A DNA stretch of 64,000 nt. It comes from Lucinisca nassula (taxonomy: Eukaryota > Mollusca > Bivalvia > Lucinida > Lucinidae). The translations under genes were made by a program, and so were the position numbers. The stretch spans positions 158,196,981 through 158,260,980 of the forward strand of contig OY757011.1 of NCBI GenBank assembly GCA_963580285.1. Direction: 5' to 3'. This document shows positions 10,438-21,053 of this stretch, piece after piece (within the stretch, counting starts at the first letter, position 1; each line of letters opens with the position of its first letter). The notes beneath the pieces are model-generated. The model was not told where the DNA came from. It worked only from the letters and a program-made list of their open reading frames with translations, and ran no database searches.

Positions 10438-10528
10438 TCAAATGATAAATTTTTTAAAATAAAGACTTTGTTAGCTCTGATATGAGGCCTAAATGATAAA
10501 TAAGCAGTGTCTCACTTCTCTTGCACAG

Positions 10529-10865
10529 ACAGCAACGAATGAGGAGGATGCATTTGAACAGTCTGGTCAGTCGGAGCTTGAAGTACCATCAGAAGACCAA
10601 CAAGGGGAACAACTCTCCAGAAATACTTCACAGACAGATCTCAAGGAACACATCTCATTAACGATTCAAAATGACAACCTAGAGAGATCAGCCAGTGAGC
10701 TGAGTCTGCCATCAGAAGTGGGAGATGATGGGGAGTCGGGCCAGTCACACCATGGCTCGGCCCAGTCATTGCACACGTCACATGACGGAACAGAAGGAGG
10801 GAACAAAGATGATTTTGTCAACCCTAAGGGTGTGAGGTTTATACCTCACCATCATGCTCATGAAG
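10529..10865 (+). CDS. GBF1: GBF1 exon a: DCB-HUS linker
   Basis: The pyrimidine-rich acceptor CTCACTTCTCTTGCACAG precedes the exon; the donor is AAG|gtttgt at 10866. The exon starts in phase 0 and ends in phase 1. It encodes an acidic, Ser/Gln-rich low-complexity linker (TATNEEDAFEQSGQ ...) ending in DDFVNPKGVRF, which matches the conserved segment just before HUS in vertebrate GBF1. The open frame continues upstream to an ATG at 10493, but that lies in the intron and is not the start. Compared with the vertebrate linker this one is of similar composition but unalignable except at its end. Confidence 0.9.
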
Positions 10866-10892
10866 GTTTGTTGCACAGTTGTTTATCGGAAT

Positions 10893-11105
10893 AATCCTAA
10901 GTATTGGGACAGATAGGTCTAAGCAAACAGTGCAGACCCAGATCAGACTGCTCCTGAAGGAGCAGTCTGATCAGGGTCTATACTGTTTGCCATTCTGTCT
11001 GCACCTTTTGGACTGCTTGCTGTATCATGAAACAAATTTGTTAAAATTTTAGGAGAATTACAGCAAGACCTCAAGGAGACTGAATTTTTAGGATTATTAC
11101 TGTAT
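10893..11105 (+). repeat. MITE family D
   Basis: AAGTATTGGGACAGATAGG ... palindromic core (CAGACCCAGATCAGACTGCTCC / GGAGCAGTCTGATCAGG, read as two arms) ... GACAAATTTGTTAAAATTTTAGG and AATTTTTAGGATTATTACTG. Further copies lie at 28710, 31175 and, inverted, 19785, 46290 and 56970. Confidence 0.7.
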
Positions 11106-11507
11106 TATAGTCGAATTTCAATGGCTTGAACATCTTTGAAGCTATGGAACTTGTTCTAGACAGGAGTATTTCCAGCCACTGAGAGTTTTGTCGCACCTAC
11201 TTTAAGCATGGCAGGATAGAAGAATTCAGACCAGCTAATTAATAGTGCAGTTTTTAGATTACTCAAGTCTACTTTTATCATGCTGTGTTTACTATCATTT
11301 GTTCTTTCATGTACAGTATTTGTTCATCCAGCTGTCAAACTTTGTATCAATCCTAGCATAGACCTTATTGCTTAAGTCCATTTCTCAGGAACTGTATTTT
11401 AAATGTATGCCCACTTAATGTTTTCTTTGGCTGAGTTATTGTCCTTTTCATTGAAGTTAACTATCTTGTTGTTTCTTGATTAAGACTTATGTTTTTATGT
11501 ATTGTTA

Positions 11508-13353
11508 GCTCACCTGTCACGTAGTGACGAGGTGAGCTTTTGTGATCACTTTTTGTCCGTCGTCCGTCGTGCGTGTGTGCGTGCGTGCGTGTGTGCGTGT
11601 GTGCGTAAACTTTTTCTTCAAACAACATCTCCTAAACCACTGATCGGATTTTGACCAAACTTCACAGGAATGATCCTTAGGTGGTCCCCTTTCAAAGTTT
11701 TCAAATGGTTCCGGTCTGTTGCACATCTAGGTCACAGGAGCTAAAAATAGATTTTTTAAATGAAAACTTTAAAAATCTTCTTCTCTGAAACCGCAAGGCC
11801 TAGGTCTTCGATATTTGGTATGAAGCTTCATCTAGTGGACCTCTACCAAGATTGTTATAATTATAGTCCTGGGTCCAAAAACGCCCCCGCCCTGGGGTCC
11901 TTTGGTTTTACATGGGCTTATAGAGGGAAAATCTTTAAAAATCTTCTTGTCTGAAACCGCAAGTCCCAGGTCTTTGATAATTGGTGTGAAGCTTCATCTA
12001 GTGGACCTCTACCAAGATTGTTCAAATTATAGCCCTGGCGCCGAAAATGCCCCCGCCCCGGGGGCCTTTGCTTTTACATAGGCTTAATATAGGGAAAATC
12101 TTTAAAAGTCTTCTTCTCTGGAACCGCAAGGCCCAGATCTTGGATATTTGGTGTGAAGCTTCATCTAATGGACCTCTTTCAAGATTGTCCAAATTATAGC
12201 CCTGGGGCCAAAAATGCCCCCGCCCCTGGGGCCTTTGGTTTTACATAGGCTAATATAGGGAAAATCTTTGAAAATCTTCTTCTCTGGAACTGCAAGGCCC
12301 AGATCTTGGATATTTGGCGTGAAGCTTCATCTAGTGGACCTCTTTCAAGATTGTTCAAATTATAGCCCTGGGGCCAAAAACGCCCCCGCCCCGGGGGCCT
12401 TTGATTTTACATAGGCATTTATAGGGAAAATCTTTAAAAATCTTCTTCTCTGGATCCGCAAGGCCAAGATCTTGGATATTTGGTGCGAAGCTTCATCTAA
12501 TGGACCTCTTTCAAGATTGTTCAGATTATAGCCCTGGGGCCAAAAATGCCCCCGCCCCAGGGGCCTTTGGTTTTACATAAACTTAGATAGGGAAAATCTT
12601 TAAAAATTTTCTTCTCTGAAACCGCAAGGCCCAGGTCTATGATATTTGGTGTGAAGCTTCACCTAGTGGACCTCTACCAAGATTGTTCAAATTATAGCCC
12701 TGGGGCCAAAAATGCCCCCTCCCCTCCGGGGCCCTATGGTTTTACATAGACTTATATAGGGAAAATCTTGAAAAATCTTTTTCTCTGAAACTGTCAGGCC
12801 CATGTCTTTGATATTTGGTATGGCGCTTCATCTAATGGACCTCTACAAATTGTTCAAATTATAGCCCTCGGGCACCAAATGCCCCCGCCACGGGGCCCTT
12901 TGGTTTTACATAGTCTTATATAGAGATAATCTTTGAAAATCTTTTTCTCTGAAACAGCAAGGCCCAGGTCTTTGATATTTGGTGTGAAGCTTCATCTAGT
13001 GGACCTCTATCAAGATTGTTTAAATTATAGCCCTGAGGCCAAAAAACACCCAAGCCCCGGGGCCATTTGGTTTTACATAGGCTTATATAGGGAATATCTT
13101 TAAAAAAATCTTCTTCTTGGAAACCACAAGGCCCAGGTCTTTGATATTTGGTGTTTAGTTTCATCTAGTGGACCCTAATCAAGATTGTTCAAATTATAGC
13201 CTTTGTTGATATTTGGTATGAAGCTTCACCTATTTAGACCTACCTCAACATTATGCACATTATAGCCCTGGGTCAATAATGGCCCTCCCCGGAGGCCCCT
13301 TTGTTACTCTATGGATCAGGTGAGCGATCCAGGGCCATCATGGCCCTCTTGTT
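11508..13353 (+). mobile_element. Helentron-like element H1 with nine about 166 bp tandem units
   Basis: The 5' end is a hairpin, AGCTCACCT ... AGGTGAGCT with a GTCACGTAGTGAC loop-stem, followed by GTCCGTCGTCCGTCGTGCG and GT-rich microsatellite. The body is tandem units (starts near 11762, then every 165-167 bases to about 13200) containing GGAAAATCTTTAAAAATCTT and ATTATAGCCCTGGGGCC. The 3' end is a hairpin, GGGCCATCATGGCCC, followed by TCTTGTT. This matches the plan of bivalve pearl-type and insect DINE/HINE elements, which are non-autonomous Helentron relatives. The assignment is by architecture only. Confidence 0.7.
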
Positions 13354-13358
13354 CATTT

Positions 13359-14390
13359 TATGCTCCCCGAAGAATTTCAGGGGAGCATATAGTCGCTGCT
13401 TCGCCGTGCGTCCATGCATCCGTCCCGCTCTTGTCGACACGAATTCTCAGAAACTACTGGTCGGATTTCAATGAAACGTCATGGGAATATGAGGTATCGA
13501 AGGTGGCTGCACATATCACCTGTGTGTTTTGGTTCGATGATTTTTCCAATGGTTATGGCCCTTTGATGAATTCTGCATGACTATATAGGGTACTGTTCGT
13601 GTCCACGCGAATTCTCAGCAACTACTTGCAGAAATTCAACGAAACTTCAATGGAATCTTAAGCAGCAATAGGGGAAGTGCATATTGTCTGTACTATCTGG
13701 TGAGACGATTTGTCACAGAGTTTGTTTAAAGCTGCAGTGTAAGGTCACTGTGGCTATTTTTAGAAAAACTTTGTCCTCACTGGTGCCTACATCTGATGGA
13801 TTTTAATATAACTTCACACAAATGTTGGTTATGATAATATCTTGAGCATGTTCCACTTTCAGGGTCCTGGGCTCAAGGTCAAGGTCACTGTGGCTATTTT
13901 TAGAAAACCTTTGTTTTCGCTCTAGTGCCTACATTTATTGATGGATTTTAATATAACTTCACACAAATGTTGGGTATAATAATAGCTCGAGCAAGTTCAA
14001 CTTTCAGGATCCTGGGATGAAGGTCACCGTGGTTATTTTTAGAAAAAAACTTTGTCATTGCTCTAGTGCCTACATTTATTGATGGATTTTAATATAACTT
14101 CACACAAATGTTGGGTATGATAATATCTCGAGCAAGTTGGACTTCAGGGTCCTGGGCTCAAGGTCAAAGTCACTGTGGGTATTTTTAGAAAAAAAAACGT
14201 TCACTCTAGCGTTGACATTTGCTGATGGATTTTAATATAACTTCACACAAATGTTGGGTATGATAATATCTCAAGCAAGTTTGACTTTCAGGGTCCTGGG
14301 CTCAAGGTCAAGGTCACTGCGGCTATTTTTAGAAAAACATTGTCATCGCTCTAGCGTCTACATTTGCTGATGGATTTTAATATAATTTTC
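13359..14390 (+). mobile_element. Helentron-like element H2, 3' truncated, about 144 bp tandem units
   Basis: A 5' hairpin ATGCTCCCC-GAAgaaTTTC-GGGGAGCAT is followed by a CGTCC-type segment and TTCTCAGAAACTACTGGTCG. Five units share TTTTAATATAACTTCACAC at 13801, 13947, 14087, 14230 and 14375. Each carries AAGGTCAAGGTCACTG. No 3' hairpin was found, so the right end is uncertain. It directly abuts H1. Confidence 0.65.
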
Positions 14391-14797
14391 GAATCCGTCT
14401 AATATTTTATATGCATGTAAAGGCACCCAATATGGAACCATACCTGGAGACAGTCCTATGAGGATTGCCTCTGTGTACGAGAGTAAGTTTTCAATAATTT
14501 TGTATTGAACAGTTTTACCCAATTAATATAGCTAAACTACCACTCAGGATCTTGGGGTATGGTATTGCACCTGAAGACACTTCCTTTCATTTATTCCGAC
14601 TTTTGTGTTGCTGATGTTTATATGACAGTGCCATCAGGCAAGCTAATCTGTCTGCCGACAGGTTTTGTTATACTCCATTTTGAAGTACAGTGAGTATACA
14701 CAGTACACCGCTCTATAACTAGGAAAATGTGTCCTGTTCCGACTATTGCACCTTCGGGGAGCATCCATTGGTTTCACCGATATTCTTGTTGTTACAG
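14391..14797. other. intron sequence, no feature recognised
   Basis: Unique-looking sequence leading into the acceptor of the next GBF1 exon. Confidence 0.5.
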
Positions 14798-15018
14798 GTT
14801 CTGGTCCTTTGATACCCTATGGCCTCCCCTGTGTGAGGGAGTTATTCAGATTCCTCATCTCCCTTACCAACCCTCTGGACCGCCACAATACAGACGTGAT
14901 GATCCACATGGGTTTGAGTCTCCTTACAGTAGCCTTAGAGTCAGGGGCTGACCACATTGGACAGTTTAGTTCTCTGATATACCTGGTGAAGGATGACATG
15001 TGCAGACATCTCTTTATG
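14798..15018 (+). CDS. GBF1: GBF1 exon b: start of the HUS domain
   Basis: Acceptor TTGTTGTTACAG, donor ATG|gtaagc. Phase 1 in, 0 out. It encodes GSGPLIPYGLPCVRELFRFL and the following ISLTNPLDRHN to CRHLFM. This closely matches vertebrate GBF1 (LVPYGLPCIRELFRFLISL), the N-terminal helices of the homology-upstream-of-Sec7 domain, which acts in dimerisation and membrane targeting. Confidence 0.97.
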
Positions 15019-15149
15019 GTAAGCTTACTCACAAACAAAAAAGGATTTTATTAAGGACAATGTATACACTGGGGATATTTTCTGACATTATTCAAGGGAA
15101 ACATTGGCAACCTGATTACTTCACACTAAATCATCTTGGAAAAAAAGGT

Positions 15150-15427
15150 TCTTCTCTTAAAGGAAAGAATTGACTCCTATAAAAGGAGCACATTCTTTCC
15201 TTTAACCAATCTAGGCAGGAAATCCCTAAAAGAGTAGCCTGGCAAACAGCGCAGGCACAGATCAGACGCTGTAGAATTCGGCGTCTGACCAGGGCCTGCA
15301 CTATTTGCTAACAGAATTTTCTATCAAAAATAGAATAAAAACGAAAAATAGGCCTACCACCCATTTTGTGACAAATGGACTTGTCCAACATATAGCAATG
15401 GGAGAGGCCACCAGAATAGAATGGGTT
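15150..15427. repeat. hairpin (family F core) followed by MITE family J
   Basis: 15153-15205 is the inverted repeat CTTAAAGGAAAGAATTGACTCC / GGAGCACATTCTTTCCTTTA. From about 15215 a family J copy follows: AGCCTGGCAAACAGCGCAGGC, the palindromic core, ACTATTTGCTAACAGAATTTT, AATAGGCCTACCACCCATTT, ending GAATGGGTTAA. Better copies are at 27519 and 52180. Confidence 0.6.
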
Positions 15428-16999
15428 AAGAGTAGACCTGTACTGATAAGGGAGACAGATATATTTTTGAAAAGTTGTCTACCCTGAATGTGCATCCATT
15501 CACCTTGAATTGATAAGAACTTGTTTTGGATACATTTAAAGTAGTCACAACTAAGATAGGAGGTATGTGCAATTCAGGTGTTGTCAGTATCTGTAAAAGT
15601 TGCTTACTCCACAAGAACATTTGGAAGGGAGCCTTTCACAAGAAGTTTGCAAGCGAGCTAAATGGCCATATACACCATACGTTCGATTGTGTTACAGGTG
15701 AATGGCAACAATTGGGAAACTTGGTTTACCTTTTGATAATAGAATACTCCAAAGGCAGGTGCAGAAATAACTCTGCCTTGCCAGTCATAAATAAATTAAC
15801 TTCCAATGTTGTTAATAGGGATGTAAGGCTTAGTTTGCATGTTTTGATTTTCTTTGAGTTTTAAATTGCCGTGTACAATATACCTTGCTGTTTCAGTATC
15901 AAAACTGTCTTTCATACTGTTCAGAAGTGGTATTATTAGTAGAGTGGTTTCAATAATGTATATAAAATAATGTAAGGAAAGTCTAATTTTGGACTGGCCA
16001 ACAGGGTTCTTAATAGTGGAGTGATCTTAATAGCAGAATTTTACTGTATTAGTGTTGTGCATGTACACCTTATAACACGGTTATAACACGGAACTTTGGG
16101 TCTAATCAACGCAGCGTATTAGTTAACCGAATTGTGTTATAAACCCAGACCGTATTTGTCACAGATCAGTCTATTCTACTCTTACACGTTAAACACAAAC
16201 CTCCGGCACTATCAAAAATCCTACACTGACAAGGTGTGAAAATAAGATAAAGTTATGTCTCTTATTTGCATTTATCCCTCAGTCATAAAATTTAATCCAC
16301 AATCAATGTGAAAATGATTTAATCTCTCCTAAGACAATTAGCTACATCCAACGGTAGATGCATGCATAATAAAAACAGACTATTCTACTGTCTCGTGCAT
16401 GGTTCTGTTTTGGCGCCAAAATAGCAGACGCTTGGCGGGAAAAGTCAAATGCTTTAATTTGTGTAAACACATCTGTTTGCTGTTGTTGATGATTGACATA
16501 TAGCTTCTGAGGATATGTCGGGAATTGTGCAGGGCGCCATTCTCTATCCATCTTTATCCACAACCGCTCGGCTATAGAGAAAATATTTTTTTACCGGTTA
16601 CAAACAATTTTTTATGAAAGAAATATGCCCCATTAAAATAAACAATGACAGTAAACACATGTGGAGTTGCTGGGGTCGGATGATCATATAACTACCTTTA
16701 ATTGCTAATTGGACAAGCTGTTATGTCATGTCTGCAATTAACTTGATCTTGAAAAAGTACCGTTATTGACCGTGACAACTACAGAATTATCTACCGAATT
16801 ACCGCACTCAAAAGTCAGAGGGAAATAAAATTGTTGTGCTTGAAACTTGATAGAAACCTTGGATTATATTTATAAATGTTGGTTGGAGAAAATTTGGGTC
16901 CAAAGCAAAACCATGCTATATCCGGATTTGTGGTGTAACGACTCGTCCTTAAACGAGGTCTGGGTGTATATCACATATTTGTCCTTACACCTGTATGTG
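15428..16999. other. intron sequence with only weak repeat traces
   Basis: Mostly unique. 16000-16040 carries a fragment of family G (CTTAATAGTGGAGTGATC, ending AATTTTACTGTATT). 16070-16150 has TTATAACACGG repeats related to 45750-46020. No exon was recognised. Confidence 0.45.
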
Positions 17000-17164
17000 T
17001 GTGTGGGGGTGTGTTTGGGTTTTACATCCCACCAACAGCTAAGGTCATACGGAGATGGGACCCTGGGGTAAAGACTTATCAGAAAGTCTGGAGAAGCCCG
17101 GGATCGAACACACAACTCCTGGTGTATGAGGCAAGTAGCTTATCCACTACACCATGGAGGCTTC
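17000..17164 (-). mobile_element. SINE-C copy (tRNA-headed)
   Basis: On the minus strand GAAGCCTCCATGGTGTAGTGG is the tRNA-like A-box region, and GTTCGATCCCGGGCTTCTCC the B-box region. It then continues CAGACTTTCTGATAAGTC to GTTGGTGGGATGTAAAACCC. Other copies are at 27627, 33572, 44625 and 50090. Confidence 0.75.
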
Positions 17165-17351
17165 TACCTTACACCTGTAAAGACGAGTAGTAACTCAGAC
17201 ACAGGCAGTATCTGGAACTGGACTTTTCCTAAAATCAATCAGCAACTGGTCAGTGCAGGCTGGTCAAAACAGCCTCTGTGTTCATATGTGGTTCTTGTTT
17301 CCCTGCAATGATAGCAGGCATGCATGAATAAACCATGTGGATCCAAACAGG

Positions 17352-17577
17352 AATCAGGGACCAGTTGTTGGAAACTATTGATGTTTTTAGTAAACAAATC
17401 GTTAAGATGCTGATTTTTTAATCTGATATATGCTAATTGTTTTGCTGAATAAATGTGGATAGCTTTTGCATTTGTATCAGATTATGAGGTATTGGCCTTG
17501 CTAGAGCCATTGACATTTTGACCACTAATATACTCCTTAAGCTAATTTAAATTATGCTTCAAACTACTGGACCCTAG
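17352..17577 (+). repeat. MITE family E
   Basis: GGGACCAGTTGTTGGAAA at the left and CTTCAAACTACTGGACCCT at the right are inverted termini of this family (best copy 51890-52132). The interior has lost part of the TTTTTGCTGAAAAAATGTGAGC hairpin. Confidence 0.55.
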
Positions 17578-17739
17578 ACTGTCTTTATGTTAACCAGAGT
17601 TTATAGCTCAAATTCAGGATATTTACAGTTACTACGAGGAATTGAATACAGTTTTAGGGGAGGATAATATATGGTTGATTTCCTCCTAAAGAAGGGCCTT
17701 TATAAAATATTTGGTCTCATGGAACAGTTTCTTTTCTCT

Positions 17740-18180
17740 AGGCTTTGTCTTTGTCCTGCTGAACCAGAATATGCTTTACCTTTTTGCAAACAGTGTAGAA
17801 ACAGTTCAGATGGCTTCTGTTTGACATTCATTTCATTAATTTGTAGGGAAAAAAACGCATCAAGTAATCTGATTGGTTGAAAGTCCGAAATGGGTGTGGC
17901 TTAAATAATTTATTCAGTAGGACAAGAGTTAAGGTAGATCATGTTTTACCCTTTTTGTACCAAATGGAATCTTCCTTCTTGTATACAGATATAGCAGGAG
18001 TCCATTTCAAAATTTAGGGGTGTCAGGTTGTGTTTTCTTCAAAATTATTTGGAAAATGACTGAACTTTTAGCAAACAGTGGAGGCCCTGATCAGACAATG
18101 CGCTGTGCGGCATCTGATCTGGGCCTTCACTGTTTGCCAGGGTACCTGTTTTGGGTTTTCTGGTACAAAATGGGTTAATA
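17740..18180 (+). repeat. degenerate MITE family C followed by MITE family B
   Basis: 17745-17935 keeps the family C right half: GCAAACAGTGTAGAAACAG, ATCTGATTGGTTGAAAG, TCAGTAGGACAAGAGTTAA. 17945-18180 is family B: CCCTTTTTGTACCAAATGG, AGGGGTGTCAGGTTGTG, the core GCAAACAGTGGAGGCC with its inverse CTTCACTGTTTGCC, and the right end GGTACAAAATGGGTTAA. Confidence 0.65.
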
Positions 18181-18273
18181 GAGGCTAAGTTCACATCGGA
18201 AACCCAAGGGTGAAAGAGTTGTTTCCAATATTAACAGCAATTATGGAAGTGTCATTGTTTTGTAACATTTCAG

Positions 18274-18372
18274 CTTGTTCAGTCGGAGAGATTATCATTG
18301 ATGGCAGCATCATTACGGCTGTGTTTCCTTCTCTTTGAATCCATGAGAAGACATCTCAAACTTCAGCTTGAG
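18274..18372 (+). CDS. GBF1: GBF1 exon c: HUS domain
   Basis: Acceptor TGTAACATTTCAG, donor GAG|gtaagt, 99 bases, phase 0 both sides. It encodes LVQSERLSLMAASLRLCFLL and FESMRRHLKLQLE, matching vertebrate LLSIERLNLYAASLRVCFLL. It is too short to stand out as an open frame by itself, and is supported by family identity and splice sites. Confidence 0.95.
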
Positions 18373-18416
18373 GTAAGTTTGCTATTACCTTATATTTTGT
18401 TTGTAGTGGTTTAAAC

Positions 18417-18713
18417 TGGCCCCCGCCCTGGCTTGAAGAAATATATGGGCTGCATGATGCTTCCATGCAGAGCTGAATCCGGCCCGCACACTAGTACTGG
18501 TAAACTGCTTAGAGGATCTAAGCTTGTCCAGGAACTGCGGTGCAAGGCGGACCGTCCATGCTAATAAACCCTATTGGTTTCATTGGGCGACAGGACTTGA
18601 GATGTCATTTCATCTCAATGTCGGGTAAAAGTCCCACAAAATTGGAAGCAACATCTCCAAAATGACCTTTACAGTGTTGACGGGACGTTAAACCCCAAAT
18701 CAAACAAACAAAC
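18417..18713 (+). mobile_element. SINE-A reference copy with 12 bp target duplication
   Basis: Flanked by AGTGGTTTAAAC at 18405-18416 and again at 18714-18725. The head is TGGCCCCCGCCCTGGCTTG and the tail CCCCAAATCAAACAAACAAAC. This fixes the 5' to 3' orientation of the family. The head shows no convincing tRNA A/B boxes, so its origin is unclear. Confidence 0.92.
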
Positions 18714-18901
18714 AGTGGTTTAAACAAAAGATAATATGTTATAGCAGTTCTTAGAAGACATATAAAATTTCAGTTAAATTTAACTGCAATATGGGTTCAA
18801 GTCTCACTTGAGTCACATGATAGATACCATGTTCTATAATGGGAAGTCATTTTTTTTTTCTCGGGGTACTACAAGTTTTGCCCGCCTGAGATTGAAAATC
18901 A

Positions 18902-19415
18902 GCTTGAGGCTGGCCCCAGTAGCTCAGACAGATGCATTCCAAACTGGTCATAAGGTACTTGAAACTTGATGGTTTGATCCCCACTGGGTTCACAAAGTTC
19001 TTTTGTAGTGATGTCTAGGTCCCACTTATGATCAAGAGGTTGTGGGTTCAAATCCAGTTACCGGAGGCGAGGTGTGTCCTTGGGCAAGACATGTAATTCC
19101 ACTACCCACTCCACCCAGGTGTAAATCGGTAGCTGTAAATCGGTAGCAGGAGTGTAAAAGTCACTGCCTCTCTCTAGCACGTGTGATAACATCCGGAATT
19201 AGTGTTCGAGAATGATTCAAATAAGCTGGAAGCTTTCATCGCAATCAAACTAAAATAAATCAGTATAAACTAAGCCTGCACAGGCAAAATGTTGTTAGGT
19301 AAACTGACAAACTGAACATGACTTTAATAATGTTGACTTGGTCAAACCTGTCAACCAACGATCAGTTTGATGTAAGTGAAATAATCTTGAAAAGGCTGTA
19401 AAACCCAAATAAAAA
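18902..19415 (+). mobile_element. two tRNA-like SINE fragments in tandem
   Basis: The first, from about 18911, has CCAGTAGCTCAGACAGATGC (A box) and GATGGTTTGATCCCCAC (B box). The second, from about 19015, has TGATCAAGAGGTTGTGGGTTC and AAATCCAGTTACC, then GTGTCCTTGGGCAAGACA, a common motif downstream of tRNA heads in marine invertebrate SINEs. 19375-19412 resembles the SINE-D tail (GTGAAATAATCTTGAAAAGG). Confidence 0.6.
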
Positions 19416-19552
19416 AATAATAAATGAGTGTTGCAATAGAGACAAATATGCATGTCATTTGTAAGATAATAATCTCATGCACCAGGCAGAGGAAAATAGG
19501 CATAGAAAGCCATGAAAATATATATGAAATGAATCTATTTCACCTTTTTCAG

Positions 19553-19747
19553 ATGTATTTGACTAGACTGTGTGATATGATTACCTCAGACCATCCCAGG
19601 ATTACATATGACATGAGAGAAATAGCCCTAGAGTCTATAGTTCAGCTCTGGAGAATCCCTGGCCTTGTTACTGAGCTGTACCTCAACAATGACTGTGACC
19701 TCTACTGCTCTAATCTCTTTGAAGAACTCACTAAACTCTTATCAAAG
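19553..19747 (+). CDS. GBF1: GBF1 exon d: HUS box
   Basis: Acceptor ATTTCACCTTTTTCAG, donor AAG|gtttgt, 65 codons, phase 0 both sides. It encodes [13 protein letters not shown] ... [13 protein letters not shown] ... [13 protein letters not shown] and [11 protein letters not shown]. The NNDCD is the HUS box, the signature of large ArfGEFs that contacts the DCB domain (vertebrate GBF1 has NYDCD). The frame is open upstream for 43 codons, but that part lies in the intron. Confidence 0.97.
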
Positions 19748-19784
19748 GTTTGTACAATTATTAATTACCGTAAAAATCTGAAAA

Positions 19785-19985
19785 ATTCGGACACCTTAAG
19801 GACTTGTAAAGTTCCTTAATTTTTGACAAATTTGTTTCATGATCCAAAAAAAGTGTCCAAAAGTTACAGTCAGAATGGCAAACAGTCTAGACCCAGATCA
19901 GACTGCTCCTTCAGTCTGATCTGGGTCTGCACTGTTGCTAATAGGCCTATCTGTCCTAATACTTATGATCATTACGGTAACTACA
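19785..19985 (-). repeat. MITE family D, inverted
   Basis: Plus strand: AAAATCTGAAAAATTCGGACACC, the palindromic core with CAAACAGTCTAGACCCAGATC, then GGCCTATCTGTCCTAATACTT, the reverse complement of the family's start. (Longer runs are split by the family consensus.). Confidence 0.65.
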
Positions 19986-20774
19986 ATATATAGATCTAAC
20001 ACACAGAAGTTGGTCCATGCAGTATGTGTGATGTTTGTTTGTATTGTGTACATACTTTGACTGGCGATTAATACAACTTGACACCGAACAGTATGGTTAA
20101 CCACTGATAAATAGGATAATCCTTGAATTTGATTGGGCTGGATGACAGTCATGCACGCGTGACTTTGTCCTCAGCACTTCATTCTGTTTCTGACTAAAAC
20201 ATCTCTCAGCCCGGAAGAATATCAGAACAAAATGCACAAAACAGAAAAGGCTCTAGCCCAGGTTGCGTCCCTAGTTTTTCTGAGAGTTCATCATTAAACA
20301 TGTCATTGGTCAAGTATTTCATATTGACCCAATTGACCAAGTTAAAGACCTCTTCCAGCTATATTGACCCTCGGCCTTCAGCCTAGGGACAGGATAGCTG
20401 ACCACAGACAGTACAAACTCAATTGATTATTAATATAACCCTTATCTTGCTGATCGAAAATAACGACCACCTTTACAATGAGTGTAGATCCAGATGAGAT
20501 GGCTTCTGACCAGCATCTACAGCATTTGACATGTAGTTCTTATAATTATACCAATAAAATACACCAAGTTATCTGACAGGTTGAAAGTCAGAAATGGATG
20601 TGGCTAAATCTATTCAACAGTACAAGATAATAATCTTGCTGTGTTGGCTTGAAGGATGTGAAACAATTCAGAGAAACTACACAGTCAAGTATATCAAACA
20701 AAAGTTTATGTCTCTAAAGTTCAGATTTCGGATTTCATTTTCACTGAATTTCAATTACTGTAACCAAGAAAGTT
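19986..20774. other. intron sequence with a degenerate family C MITE
   Basis: 20430-20635 contains AACCCTTATCTTGCTGATC, GTGTAGATCCAGATGAGATGG and a right end TTCAACAGTACAAG, diverged from the family C consensus. The rest is unrecognised. Confidence 0.45.
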
Positions 20775-21035
20775 CAGGGACCAGTTGTTCAGTACTAACA
20801 AGAGTTGACGAATTGTTACAACTTGATCATTTTATATGGCAAATTTGCCAAATTTTTTGCTGAAAAAAAAAACGTGAGTAGCTTTTGCAATTTTGTTTTT
20901 TTTTTGGCAAAAGCTACTCACATTTTTGCAGCAAAAATACCAGTGTTAGAGATATTATTTTTGCTAGAACAGTTAAGATTTTGACCCCTAATGAGGTCAT
21001 TCAGCTAAAAATGCTTTGAACGACTGGGCCCTGAA
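20775..21035 (+). repeat. MITE family E
   Basis: GGGACCAGTTGTTCAGTA at left, GAACGACTGGGCCCTGA at right. Its centre is a long hairpin, AAAAAAAAAACGTGAGTAGC / GCTACTCACATTTTTGCAGC, with CTTTTGCAA between. Confidence 0.7.
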
Positions 21036-21053
21036 ATTTCTATTGATGAATGA

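Noticed and set aside
10493..10528. ATG at 10493 as the start of GBF1
   Set aside because: It lies in intron sequence before a good acceptor (10527-10528), and the protein here corresponds to about residue 250-300 of vertebrate GBF1, so the true start is far upstream.
14746..14797. upstream extension of GBF1 exon b to the ATG at 14746
   Set aside because: A clear acceptor TTGTTGTTACAG ends at 14797 and the exon a junction fits in phase; the upstream codons do not resemble GBF1.
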